Source: Rhodospirillales bacterium (GTDB lineage Bacteria > Pseudomonadota > Alphaproteobacteria > Reyranellales > Reyranellaceae). Taken from it: 64,000 nt of DNA. Location of the stretch: the NCBI GenBank assembly GCA_009377525.1, contig WHTW01000010.1:1-64000 (forward strand). The letters run 5' to 3'. Below the pieces are notes generated by a model, which was not told the DNA's origin, did no database searches, and saw nothing but the letters and a program-made list of their open reading frames with translations. Positions 1 through 9,687 of the stretch are shown here, piece after piece (within the stretch, counting starts at the first letter, position 1; the number at the start of each line of letters is the position of its first letter). A program made the position numbers and the translations under genes.

Positions 1-1
1 A

Positions 2-418
2 TCACGTGCCGAGCGCTAAATCGCGGAAGGTCCTCCAGTGGTTGTCGTCGTGGTCCTCGAGAATCTGGAAGGTCCACCGCCCGTGAACGACGTCGCGTTC
101 GACAAGCTCGCCGTCGAGCCGGTCGGCGAGCTCGCTTTCGGCGTCGCCCAGGTCGGAGATCGCCGCCTCGTCGGGCAGCGCCACCTGCTTGGCGCGGCGG
201 CGCACGTCGTCCATCGCCGCGTTGCGGCCAACGAAGATCAGCCACGCCGCGGCATCGCGCGGCGGGCCGTTCTGCGGCCAGGTCTTGAGCGCGCGCAGGC
301 AGGCCTCTTGGAATGCCTCCTCGGCCGTATCGAGATCGCGGAAGTAACGCAGCAGCGCCCCGATCGCCTGGGCGCGCGCGGCGGTCAGAACCGCGTCGAT
401 CCAGCCGATGTCGTTCAC
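2..418 (-). CDS. ECF sigma factor with abnormal C-terminus (YCII-associated type)
   Basis: The first 100 or so residues are a sigma-70 region 2 of the ECF class that sits next to YCII/DGPF proteins. Visible parts are the region 2 core around residues 22-45 (RYFRDLDTAEEAFQEA) and the AAWLIFVGRNAAMDDVRRRA helix near 57-76. Such factors normally continue into region 4 and a long C-terminal extension, about 400 residues in all. Here the family pattern stops after ADRLDGE, about 35 unrelated residues follow, and a stop lies at bases 2-4. No frame shows region 4. The ATG overlaps the stop of the YCII gene by 4 bp, so translation is coupled. The protein probably cannot bind the -35 element. Truncation or fusion is inferred; sequence left of the window could clarify it. 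Confidence 0.7.
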   Translation of the reverse strand: MNDIGWIDAVLTAARAQAIGALLRYFRDLDTAEEAFQEACLRALKTWPQNGPPRDAAAWLIFVGRNAAMDDVRRRAKQVALPDEAAISDLGDAESELADRLDGELVERDVVHGRWTFQILEDHDDNHWRTFRDLALGT

Positions 419-804
419 GCCGCCGGCTTCCTCTGCTCGGCGAGCTGATAGTCGTGAAGCTCCGCCACCGGCCGGATCTCATAGCTGCCGGTGCCGGGAT
501 TGGCCTTGGCGAGATCCTTGGCGGTCTCGATTGCCGCATCGAGCGAGGGGCAATCGACGATGTAGAAGCCGAGCAGCTGCTCCTTGGTCTCGGCGAAGGG
601 CCCGTCGATCACCAGCTCCTCGCGGCCCTTGCGCAGGGTGGTGGCGGCGGTGGTCGGCAGCAGGCGGGCGACCGGGCCGAGCCGGCCCTGCTTGTCGAGC
701 TTGTCCTGGACGGCCATGAGCTTGGCCATGGTTTCGTCGTGATACTCCTTGGACCACGAGCCGACCGCGTCCTCCGAGTTGTAGCAAAGGATGGCGTAGA
801 GCAT
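415..804 (-). CDS. YCII/DGPF-domain protein (YciI-like)
   Basis: This is a 129-residue YCII-related protein with the diagnostic IDGPFAETKE motif near residues 66-75 and the usual MLYAILCYNSE start. YCII proteins are small dimeric alpha-beta barrel proteins. Those beside ECF sigma factors are thought to be part of the sigma factor's regulatory module, but their reaction is unknown. The start at 804 is supported by a GAGGGA ribosome-binding site a few bases upstream. The stop overlaps the start of the sigma factor gene, so the two form one transcription unit with YCII first. The family call is firm; the role is inferred from gene pairing. Confidence 0.88.
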   Translation of the reverse strand: MLYAILCYNSEDAVGSWSKEYHDETMAKLMAVQDKLDKQGRLGPVARLLPTTAATTLRKGREELVIDGPFAETKEQLLGFYIVDCPSLDAAIETAKDLAKANPGTGSYEIRPVAELHDYQLAEQRKPAA

Positions 805-878
805 GGGAAATCCCTCGATATTGCCTAGGACGAACGAAGCAGGTCGATTCCGACAGCCGACGGCAGGAAATTCGCCGG

Positions 879-1745
879 CTATTCCTCGCTGCGGGAAACC
901 GGGTTGGCGAAGGCCGTGCCGGCCTTGAGGATGCGGTAGCGGCCGTCCTGGATCTCGGCCGCGGTGACGATGCCGGTGCGGGCGCTGCCGCCGTCGAGGC
1001 CCAGCCGGTCGCCCTCGAACAGGTGCGGGTCTTCCATGCCGCTGATGGCGCGGTGCTTGTCGGGCGGCGTGTGGCCGTGCACCACCAGGGTGCCCTTGAA
1101 GCCCGCCTTCCAGTCGAGGAAGACGTGGTTGATCCAGGCCCAGCGCGCCTCGGTGAAGATGGTCCAGGGGCGCGTCAGGAACTCGTCGGGATCGGCGTGC
1201 GGATCGAGCCCGCCATGGACGAACAGCGTGTTGCCGAGCCGCACGTGGCTGCGCATGCCCCACAGGCGATGGACCACGGCGTCGCCCAGCGCGGCCTTGA
1301 GCAGCGCCTGGTCGGGCCGGGCATCCGGCTGGCCGGCCCGCGCCCGCATCTGGTCCAGGAGCGCGGTCCCGCCCATGCGCTTGGAAAGCCACATCGTCTC
1401 GGCCTTGTGGGCGTGCGGCCCGCCGATGACGGTGAGCAGCATCATGATCTCGTGGTTGCCCATCAACCGGTCGACATGATCGACGCCGTGGGCTTCTTCA
1501 TCCCGCGCCCACTGCTCCAGCACGCCCACGCTGTCGGGCCCGCGATTGATCATGTCGCCGAGATAGATCAGCCGCCGCTTGCCCGTGGCCTCGCCGGCCA
1601 GGCGGGCGATGGCGTCGAGCAGCATGCGCAGCTCGGCGTCACAGCCATGTACGTCGCCGATCGCGAACACGGTCTCGCCGCCCAAGGCGAACGGAGCGGG
1701 CTTCCATTCGGAGATCTCGACCGGAAACTCTACGGCGGCATCCAT
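879..1745 (-). CDS. PPP-family metallophosphoesterase (serine/threonine phosphatase-like)
   Basis: This 288-residue calcineurin-like phosphoesterase carries the full metal-binding signature in order: GDVHG near residue 27, GDMINRGPDS near 62, GNHE near 95, and HGHTPP in the C-terminal half. These residues bind two divalent metals and hydrolyse phosphomonoesters. The MINRGPDS form is that of PPP-type protein or diadenosine-tetraphosphate phosphatases. No signal peptide or membrane segment is visible, so it should be cytoplasmic. It stands alone, with the YCII/sigma pair downstream on the same strand and a palindromic repeat directly upstream of its start. The substrate cannot be decided from sequence. 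Confidence 0.87.
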   Translation of the reverse strand: MDAAVEFPVEISEWKPAPFALGGETVFAIGDVHGCDAELRMLLDAIARLAGEATGKRRLIYLGDMINRGPDSVGVLEQWARDEEAHGVDHVDRLMGNHEIMMLLTVIGGPHAHKAETMWLSKRMGGTALLDQMRARAGQPDARPDQALLKAALGDAVVHRLWGMRSHVRLGNTLFVHGGLDPHADPDEFLTRPWTIFTEARWAWINHVFLDWKAGFKGTLVVHGHTPPDKHRAISGMEDPHLFEGDRLGLDGGSARTGIVTAAEIQDGRYRILKAGTAFANPVSRSEE

Positions 1746-1754
1746 GTCGGAATG

Positions 1755-1877
1755 CTAGAGCACCTTTCGATCGTATGGAACCGCTTGCGGTTCCATACGA
1801 TCGAAAGTGCGTTGGCTCGAACATCATGGCCGGGCACATTCCGTCCGGCTGATTTTCAGCCGGACGGAATGTGCTTA
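1755..1877. repeat. Double-hairpin repeat element, copy A1
   Basis: Two near-perfect palindromes stand side by side. Hairpin 1 (1760-1810) has arms CGATCGTATGGAACCGC and the reverse complement, with one bulged C. Hairpin 2 (1834-1874) has 19-bp arms GCACATTCCGTCCGGCTGA around a TTT loop. The element begins at a CTAG. Three further copies lie at 41829, 61337 and 62783; this copy has the order hairpin 1 then hairpin 2. It lies upstream of the phosphoesterase gene and behind the MscS remnant. Confidence 0.9.
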
Positions 1878-1898
1878 AGCCCTAACCTGCGCGGCGCT

Positions 1899-2316
1899 CT
1901 ACTGCCGGCCTTGTGATGTTGGTGGGGGCCGGCGCTCGAACTTCTCCTTGACCGTGCGATCGAGGTTGACGCGCACGGCGATCACGTCGCGCCGGGACAC
2001 CCAGAGATGGACGGCCAGCGTGTAATTGCCGTCGCCGACGCTCTCGACGCCGATGTCGAAGACCCCAGGACGCGCTTGTCGCGCTGGATCAGCTCGCCGA
2101 GACGGGCGATGGCGGCGCCGATGTCGTCGTTGGCGGGGCGCTGGAAGCGCAGCTCGATCCACGTCGTGTCGTTGCGCTTCGGCACGCGCACGATCTCGCC
2201 CCACAGCTTGCCGTTGGGAATGATGATGCGGGTGTTGTCGTCACCGTCGATCTCGGTGAAGAACAGGTTGATCTCGCATACCGCGCCGCCGACGTTTCGG
2301 GCGCTCCTCAGAAGGT
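1899..2316 (-). pseudogene. Remnant of a small-conductance mechanosensitive channel (MscS family)
   Basis: Two frames together spell the C-terminal half of an MscS channel. The first (about 2305 down to 2066) reads NVGGAVCEINLFFTEIDG and RIIIPNGKLWG, the family's conserved beta domain. The second (about 2063 down to 1899) continues VFDIGVESVGDGNYTLAVHLWV. The frame changes near 2065, within a run of Gs. The membrane-spanning N-terminal half is absent because the depolymerase gene ends 20 bp away. It is a 5' truncated and frameshifted relic with no likely product. Even if the frameshift were a sequencing error, the pore helices would still be missing. Confidence 0.8.
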
Positions 2317-2334
2317 GAGGTCGTTTGACGCGCG

Positions 2335-3555
2335 TCAGCGCCCGTCGTTGTCGCGGATGAAGTCGCGGACGCGCGGCATGATCTGCTCGCGCCACTTGCG
2401 GCCGTTGAAGATGCCGTAGTGCCCGACCCGCGGCTGCTCCCAATGCACATGACGCGCGCCGGGAATGTTCGGCGTGAGCGCATGCGCGGCCTTGGTCTGG
2501 CCGACGCCCGAGATGTCGTCGAGCTCGCCCTCGACGGTCATCAAGGCGGTCTCGATGAAGGAGGGATCGACCTTGCGGCCGCGGCTCACCCAGACGCCGC
2601 GCGGCAACTGGTGCTCCTTGAACACGACCTGGATGGTCTGCAGATAGAACTCGGCGGTGAGGTCCATCACCGCGAGATACTCATCGTAGAAGGCGCGATG
2701 GCCGTCGGCCGAATCGTCGTCGCCTTTCACGAGATGCTCGAACTGGCGCATGTGGGCGTTGATGTGCCGGTCGAGGTTCATGCTGATGAACGAGGTGAGC
2801 TGCAGGAAGCCCGGATAGACTCGCCGCATCGCGCCCGGATAGGCGAAGGGCACCGTCGAGATGACGTTCTGGCGGAACCACATCATCGAGTTGCGCATCG
2901 CCAGGTCGTTGGGTGTGGTCGGGCTGACGCGCGTGTCGATCGGGCCGCCCATCAGGGTGATCGATTTGGGCTGGCGTGGGTCCTTGTCGGCGGCCATCAG
3001 CGCGGCCGCCGCCATGACCGGCACCGACGGCTGGCAGACCGCGATGACATGGACGTCCGGGCCGAGATAGCGGCAGAACTCCATGACGTAGTCGGCATAG
3101 TCGTCGAGATCGAAGTTGCCCTGAGAGAGCGGCACCTCGCGCGCGTCGGTCCAGTCGGTGATGTGCACGTCGTGGTCGGGCAGCAGCGCCTCGACCGTGC
3201 CGCGCAGCAGGGTGGCGTAATGGCCGCTCATCGGCGCCACCACCAGCACCTTGGGGTCGTGCCGTGTCGTGTCGCGATGAAAGCGCAGCAGCTGGCAGAA
3301 CGGCTTGCGCAGCAGGATCTCTTCGTTGACCGCGACGGTCTCGTTGCCGATCTGCGTGGTCTTCAGGCCGAAGGCGGGCTTGGCGTAGTTCTGGGTGAGC
3401 CGCGCCATGATCTCGGCGCTCGCCGCCACCGACTTGCCGAACCAGGTGTCGCTGAGCGGGTTGTAGGGGCTGGAATAGACCTGCTCCAGCGCGTTCGCCC
3501 AAAGGCGGACGGGCTTGGCGAGCAGACGCTGGAACTCATACGCGGCATAGAGCAT
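2335..3555 (-). CDS. phaZ: Intracellular polyhydroxyalkanoate depolymerase
   Basis: This 406-residue protein matches the type I intracellular PHB depolymerase family, which mobilises stored polyhydroxybutyrate granules to 3-hydroxybutyrate oligomers. The family uses a Cys nucleophile in an alpha/beta fold; it is visible here as VCQPSVP with Cys174. The oxyanion region APMSGHYATLLRG lies near 108-119, and the C-terminal histidine motif is VGHYGIFNGRKWR. The N-terminal part (YEFQRLLAKPVRLWANA) is the usual start for the family, and the length is typical. There is no signal peptide, as expected for a granule-associated cytosolic enzyme. It is monocistronic as far as can be seen. With acetyl-CoA synthetase nearby it fits a carbon-storage lifestyle. 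Confidence 0.92.
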   Translation of the reverse strand: MLYAAYEFQRLLAKPVRLWANALEQVYSSPYNPLSDTWFGKSVAASAEIMARLTQNYAKPAFGLKTTQIGNETVAVNEEILLRKPFCQLLRFHRDTTRHDPKVLVVAPMSGHYATLLRGTVEALLPDHDVHITDWTDAREVPLSQGNFDLDDYADYVMEFCRYLGPDVHVIAVCQPSVPVMAAAALMAADKDPRQPKSITLMGGPIDTRVSPTTPNDLAMRNSMMWFRQNVISTVPFAYPGAMRRVYPGFLQLTSFISMNLDRHINAHMRQFEHLVKGDDDSADGHRAFYDEYLAVMDLTAEFYLQTIQVVFKEHQLPRGVWVSRGRKVDPSFIETALMTVEGELDDISGVGQTKAAHALTPNIPGARHVHWEQPRVGHYGIFNGRKWREQIMPRVRDFIRDNDGR

Positions 3556-3644
3556 TGGGCGCGGATTGTACGCGCGGCCGGGGCCTTGTCACCCCAATAG
3601 TGCGGTGCACAAATCGTGTGAATTCAATGACTTGATTGTGGCCG

Positions 3645-4223
3645 TCAGAGCAATTTGCCCACAGCCGCTGCAATCTGTTCGACCTTTGCCTCATGGGTGA
3701 AGTGGGTCACGAACCGCCCGTTGCGGTCGAGCAGGTAGACGATCGAGGAGTGGTCCATCAGGTATGGCCCGCCATCCTTGCCCGGCACCTTCTGGAAGTA
3801 GACACGGTAGGCGCGGGCGGCGTCGGCGATCTGCTGCGGCGTGCCGGTGAGCCCGATGAAGGTCGGCCCGAAATTGGTGACGTAGCCCTTGAGCAGCGCC
3901 GGCGTGTCGCGCTCGGGATCGACCGTGATGAACACCAGGTTCACCTTCGCAGGTGTGTCCGGTCCCAGCTTCTCGATGGCGTTTTCCATCAGCAGCAATG
4001 AGGTCGGGCAGACGTCGGGACAGTAGGTGAAGCCGAAATAGATCAGCGTCGGCTTGCCCTTGAGGCTGTCGCTGGTGACGGTGCGGCCGTCCTGGTCGGT
4101 GAGCGCGAACGGCCCGCCGATGGCGGGCTTGCCGCCTTGATACGCATCCCAGCCGATCCACACCGCGGCGGCGGCCAGGGCGGCAATCCAGACGCCCAGC
4201 AGCGCCTTCATCGTACGTGACAT
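3645..4223 (-). CDS. SCO1/SenC family copper chaperone
   Basis: This is a membrane-anchored thioredoxin-fold protein of about 192 residues. An N-terminal hydrophobic segment (LLGVWIAALAAAAVWIGW) is followed by the copper-binding motif FTYCPDVCPTS and the distal histidine in YLMDHSSIVYL. SCO proteins deliver copper to the CuA site of cytochrome c oxidase from the periplasmic side of the membrane. I chose the ATG at 4223; a second ATG at 4211 is equally possible because neither has a strong ribosome-binding site. The longer reading upstream lacks homology and overlaps the divergent HD gene. Oxidase genes are not present in this window. Confidence 0.92.
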   Translation of the reverse strand: MSRTMKALLGVWIAALAAAAVWIGWDAYQGGKPAIGGPFALTDQDGRTVTSDSLKGKPTLIYFGFTYCPDVCPTSLLLMENAIEKLGPDTPAKVNLVFITVDPERDTPALLKGYVTNFGPTFIGLTGTPQQIADAARAYRVYFQKVPGKDGGPYLMDHSSIVYLLDRNGRFVTHFTHEAKVEQIAAAVGKLL

Positions 4224-4300
4224 GAGCGGAAGATGGGCCGGCCCGGCTGGCTCGACAAGCCGGACGGTTGGTCGCACAACAGGAGTTGATGGGGGAGTTG

Positions 4301-4855
4301 ATGAACACCGACCTGGCCCCTGATCTGGTTCGCTTGGCGCGCGCTGCCGACTACGCCGCCCGCCAGCACATCGCACAGCGGCGCAAGGGCGAGCGCGCCG
4401 AGCCCTACGTCAACCACCTGACCGAGGTGGCCGCACTGCTCGCCGAGGCGACCGACGGCAGCGACGTCGTGCTGCTGATGGGCGGCCTGCTGCACGACAC
4501 GCTCGAGGACACCGACGCGACCTACGAAGACCTCGAGCAGCGCTTCGGGCCCGAGGTGGCGGCGCTGGTGGCCGAGGTGACCGACGACAAGTCGTTGCCC
4601 AAGGAGGAGCGCAAGCGCCTGCAGATCGAGAAAACCCCGGCCAAATCGCGACGCGCCAAGCTGCTCAAGCTCGCCGACAAGACCTCCAACCTGCGCGGGC
4701 TGGTTGCAAGCCCGCCGGTGGGATGGACAGAGGCGCGGCTGCGCGATTATGTCGTGTGGGCCAACGATGTCGTGCAGTCATGCCGCGGGCTCAACCCACG
4801 GCTGGAGGCCGCCTTCGACGAGGCCCATGAAACGGCGAGCCGGCACTTCGGCTAA
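4301..4855 (+). CDS. HD-domain hydrolase, small SpoT/MESH1-like
   Basis: A roughly 184-residue single-domain HD protein. The motifs YVNHLTEVAALLAEATD, LLHDTLEDTD and KLLKLADKTSNL match the hydrolase half of RelA/SpoT enzymes and stand-alone homologues such as MESH1, which remove pyrophosphate from (p)ppGpp or phosphate from NADPH. No synthetase, TGS or ACT domain follows, so it could only degrade. Alternative starts exist: an ATG at 4289 and a TTG at 4268. I favour 4301, where homology starts; the purine-rich stretches upstream do not settle the choice. It is divergent from the SCO gene and followed after 9 bp by the flavin reductase gene. The substrate is inferred from family only. Confidence 0.8.
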   Translation: MNTDLAPDLVRLARAADYAARQHIAQRRKGERAEPYVNHLTEVAALLAEATDGSDVVLLMGGLLHDTLEDTDATYEDLEQRFGPEVAALVAEVTDDKSLPKEERKRLQIEKTPAKSRRAKLLKLADKTSNLRGLVASPPVGWTEARLRDYVVWANDVVQSCRGLNPRLEAAFDEAHETASRHFG

Positions 4856-4864
4856 GAGGAAACC

Positions 4865-5500
4865 ATGTTCTACGATGCCGCCAAGCGCGACCACGGGCTG
4901 CCGCAGGATCCTCTGAAGTCGCTGATCGTGCCGCGGCCGATCGGCTGGATCTCGACGGTCGACCGGCAGGGCCGCGTCAACCTGGCGCCCTACAGCTTTT
5001 ACAACGCGGTCAGCGAATTCCCGCCGATCGTCTGCTTCGCCATCACCGGCACCTACGGCAGCACGCCGACCAAGCACAGCCGGCTGAACGCGGAGGCAAC
5101 GGGCGAGTTTGTCGTCAACATGGTGAGCGAGAGCCTGAAGGAGCAGATGAACGTCACGACCACCATGGTCGAGTTCGGCGTCGACGAGCTCAGGCTCGCC
5201 GGCCTGACGCCCGAGCCCAGCACCCTGGTGAAACCGCCGCGGGTGAAGGAATCGCCGGTAGCGCTCGAGTGCAGGTACTGGCGCACCATCGAGCTGCCGG
5301 TCGAGAAGGGCCACGAGACCAAGCGCGGCTCGGTGGTGTTCGGCCAGGTGGTGGGCGTGCACATCGACGACGGCATCATCAAGGACGGCCGCATCGACAC
5401 GCTGGCCTTCAAGCCGGTGGCGCGGCTGGGCTACAGCGAATACACCACGACCGACAACGTCTGGCGCATGCGACGGCCGGACGATCCGAAGTATCAGTAG
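4865..5500 (+). CDS. Flavin reductase-like domain protein (flavoredoxin type)
   Basis: The 211-residue protein has the FMN-binding split-barrel pattern of the flavin reductase-like family: VPRPIGWISTVDRQGRVNLA near 21-40, PYSFYNAVSEFPP following, and a late FGQVVGVHIDD strand. Members bind FMN and reduce flavin or act as flavoredoxins. The ATG at 4865 is preceded by AGAGGAAACC, a good ribosome-binding site. The HD-domain gene ends 9 bp upstream, so co-transcription is likely. The physiological acceptor is unknown. A compound palindromic repeat begins 5 bp after its stop codon. Confidence 0.87.
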   Translation: MFYDAAKRDHGLPQDPLKSLIVPRPIGWISTVDRQGRVNLAPYSFYNAVSEFPPIVCFAITGTYGSTPTKHSRLNAEATGEFVVNMVSESLKEQMNVTTTMVEFGVDELRLAGLTPEPSTLVKPPRVKESPVALECRYWRTIELPVEKGHETKRGSVVFGQVVGVHIDDGIIKDGRIDTLAFKPVARLGYSEYTTTDNVWRMRRPDDPKYQ

Positions 5501-5504
5501 TCTT

Positions 5505-5628
5505 GCGGACCGCCGGCATCCTGCCGGCTCATGTGGAGCGCGGACCTCCAGGTCCGCTCATGAGCATGATGCGGACCTGGAGGTCCGCGCCCCGAAGAGT
5601 ATGAGCCGGCTGGAAGCCGGCGGTCCGG
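5505..5628. repeat. Nested palindrome: one hairpin repeat inside the loop of another (copy B1)
   Basis: The outer arms (5505-5532 and 5601-5628) read GCGGACCGCCGGC with an internal GCCGGC pair, and match the uninterrupted hairpin at 54283-54353. Within the outer loop sits a second hairpin (about 5534-5591) with arms GCGGACCTCCAGGTCCGC, related to the GGAGCGCGGGCC elements at 20698 and 36085. The array fills the space between two convergent genes. It may act as a bidirectional terminator, but no U-tract follows it. Confidence 0.85.
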
Positions 5629-5632
5629 AAGA

Positions 5633-6973
5633 TCATGAGCTGCGCACCACCGGCGCGACTGAGCGGGCCATCGCCAGGATGCGCCTGTCGGTCATCGCCT
5701 CGCCCATCAGCGTGAAGCCGACCGGCAGCTCGCCGGGTGCGTGGCAGGGCAGGCTGATGCTGCAGCGGTCCAGGAAGTTGCCGACCGTGGTGTTGCGCAG
5801 CAGCAGCATGTTCTTCTTGGTGAAACCGTCGGATGTCGAGACCTCGTCGAGCGTCGGCGCGACGATGGCGCAGGTCGGCATGACGACGGCGTCGTAGTTC
5901 GAGGTGATCGCCGACACCCGCCTCTGCAGGTCGGCGCGCGCCGCCAGCAGGTCGATGTAGTCGGCCGCACTCATCTCCTTGCCGCGCATGATGCGCGGGT
6001 AGACGAGCTGGTCGTAGTCCTTTCCGCGGCGCTCGATCAGCGTGCGGTGCCAGGCATAGGCCTCGGAAGCGGCGAAGGTGCCCCGGGCGTTGATCGTGTT
6101 GAGCTCGTTCAGCTCCGGCAGATCGATCTTCTCGATCTTCACGCCGACGCCCGACAATGCCTTCAGCGCCCGCTCGAAGGCCGTGGCGACCACGGGATCG
6201 AGATCGTCCATCACGAAGTGCATGGGCACGGCGAAGCGCAGGCCGGCCAGCGGCGCCGGCGCAGGGACCGATATTGGCTCGCCGGCGAACACGGCATCGA
6301 CGATGGCGCAGCATTCCACCGAATTGGCCAATGGCCCTATCGAATCGAGCGAGGTCGAGAGCGGCACCACGCCGTCGATCGGCACCCGCCGCGCCGTCGG
6401 CTTGAAGCCCGTGATGCCGCAGACGGCGGCGGGAATGCGCACCGAGCCGCCGGTGTCGGTGCCGAGCGCCGCCACGGCCATGCCGTCGGCCACCGAGACT
6501 GCCGCGCCCGACGAGGAGCCGCCCGGCACGCGCTTGCGGTCGGCCGGGTTGCCCGGCGTGCCGTAGTGCGGGTTGAAGCCCACGCCTGAGAAGGCGAACT
6601 CGCTCATGTTGGTGCTGCCGACGATCACCGCGCCGGCCGCGCGCAGCCGCGCCACGACAGGCGCGTCGTGCTTCGCCGGCGGCGCATCGTCGAGCGCCTT
6701 GGAGCCGGCCAGCGTCGTCTCGCCGGCGACGTTGCACAGGTTCTTGATCGAGACCGGCAGGCCGGCGAGCGGCGAGAGCACCAGACCCGCCTTGCGCTGC
6801 AGGTCGCTGGCGTCGGCCGCGGCCAGCGCCTGGTCGCGCCAGACCTTGATGAAGGCCCGTCCGCCTTCGCCCTTGGGGTCGGCGATGCGGGCCAGCGCTT
6901 CTTCGGCGAGCTTGCGCGAGGTCGTGCGGCCGGCCGCCAGGTCGGCGCTGAGTTGCTGGATGGTCGGGTTCAC
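5633..6973 (-). CDS. Amidase (amidase signature family)
   Basis: A 446-residue amidase-signature enzyme with the complete Ser-cisSer-Lys triad region: the lysine in LPVSIKNLCNVAGE near residue 77, and the serine-rich loop PGGSSSGAAVSVADG followed by GTDTGGSVRIPAA. These enzymes hydrolyse amide bonds of varied small substrates. No signal peptide is present. The start is a GTG at 6973, 10 bp after the stop of the acetyl-CoA synthetase gene on the same strand, so it is probably the last gene of that unit. Its stop codon lies 5 bp from the nested palindrome. It is not GatA, because no gatB or gatC is near and the gene stands in a catabolic context. The substrate is unknown. Confidence 0.88.
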   Translation of the reverse strand: MNPTIQQLSADLAAGRTTSRKLAEEALARIADPKGEGGRAFIKVWRDQALAAADASDLQRKAGLVLSPLAGLPVSIKNLCNVAGETTLAGSKALDDAPPAKHDAPVVARLRAAGAVIVGSTNMSEFAFSGVGFNPHYGTPGNPADRKRVPGGSSSGAAVSVADGMAVAALGTDTGGSVRIPAAVCGITGFKPTARRVPIDGVVPLSTSLDSIGPLANSVECCAIVDAVFAGEPISVPAPAPLAGLRFAVPMHFVMDDLDPVVATAFERALKALSGVGVKIEKIDLPELNELNTINARGTFAASEAYAWHRTLIERRGKDYDQLVYPRIMRGKEMSAADYIDLLAARADLQRRVSAITSNYDAVVMPTCAIVAPTLDEVSTSDGFTKKNMLLLRNTTVGNFLDRCSISLPCHAPGELPVGFTLMGEAMTDRRILAMARSVAPVVRSS

Positions 6974-6983
6974 TTGCTTGGGT

Positions 6984-8921
<1,938 letters not shown>

Positions 8922-9009
8922 GGTTCCCTCCCGTCGGCTTTTGCCGCGAATTAAGCGGGTTTTAGCCCGCGCGCGCCGGCTTCGGCAATTCGACTTTGGT
9001 GCCCCGGTT

Positions 9010-9681
9010 TTACTCGCTGAACCAGGTCGTGAAGTCCTTGAGCGGGGCGCGCTCGGTGATCAGGTTGTTGGGCACCTCGTCGGGATCGGCATAGCCCAGC
9101 GCCAGGCCGCAGATCACGACCTCCTCGTCGGGTACTTCCAGCTCGCGGTGCACGACGTGCTGGTAGCGGCTGAAGGCGGCCTGCGGGCAGGTATGCAGGC
9201 CCTTCTCGCGCGCCAGCAGCATGAGCTGGTCGAGAAAGATGCCGCAGTCGATCCACTGGCCGTTGCCCATGCGCCGCTCGACGCACAGGATCATGCCGAC
9301 CGGCGCATCGAAGAAGTCGTAGTTCTTGCGGAACTGGTTCAGCATGCCGGCGGCATCGCCGCGCGGCACGCCGAGCAGGGTGTAGAGCTGCTTGCCGACG
9401 AGCTTGCGGCGCGCGTCGTACATGGCAGTGAATTCCTTGGGATAGACGTTGTATTCGGCGCCCGGCCCGTTGTCGCCGTCGTCCATCGCCTTGAGGATGG
9501 CGGCCGACAGGCGTTGCCGCGCCTTGCCCGTGGTGACGTAGAGCTTCCATGGCTGCAGGTTGCCGTTCGAGGCCGCGCGGCTCGCGGTGGAAATGATCCA
9601 TTCGATAGCGGACTGCGGCACGGGATCGGCCTTGAACACGCGCATCGAGCGGCGGGAGTTGATGGCTTCGGACACGCGCAT
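9010..9681 (-). CDS. Nitroreductase family protein
   Basis: This 223-residue FMN-dependent nitroreductase-fold protein starts with the family's [15 protein letters not shown] and has [20 protein letters not shown] near residues 31-50, which lines the FMN site. Members reduce nitro groups, quinones or other electron-poor substrates with NAD(P)H. It follows the VOC/hydrolase gene by 6 bp, so the two are likely co-transcribed and may act on the same compounds. Length and motifs are typical. The substrate cannot be predicted. No export signal is seen. Confidence 0.9.
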   Translation of the reverse strand: MRVSEAINSRRSMRVFKADPVPQSAIEWIISTASRAASNGNLQPWKLYVTTGKARQRLSAAILKAMDDGDNGPGAEYNVYPKEFTAMYDARRKLVGKQLYTLLGVPRGDAAGMLNQFRKNYDFFDAPVGMILCVERRMGNGQWIDCGIFLDQLMLLAREKGLHTCPQAAFSRYQHVVHRELEVPDEEVVICGLALGYADPDEVPNNLITERAPLKDFTTWFSE

Positions 9682-9687
9682 GAAAGA

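Noticed and set aside
5633-6973. GatA subunit of glutamyl-tRNA amidotransferase
   Set aside because: The amidase signature is shared, but no gatB or gatC is adjacent and the gene lies downstream of acetyl-CoA synthetase; a general amidase is the safer call.
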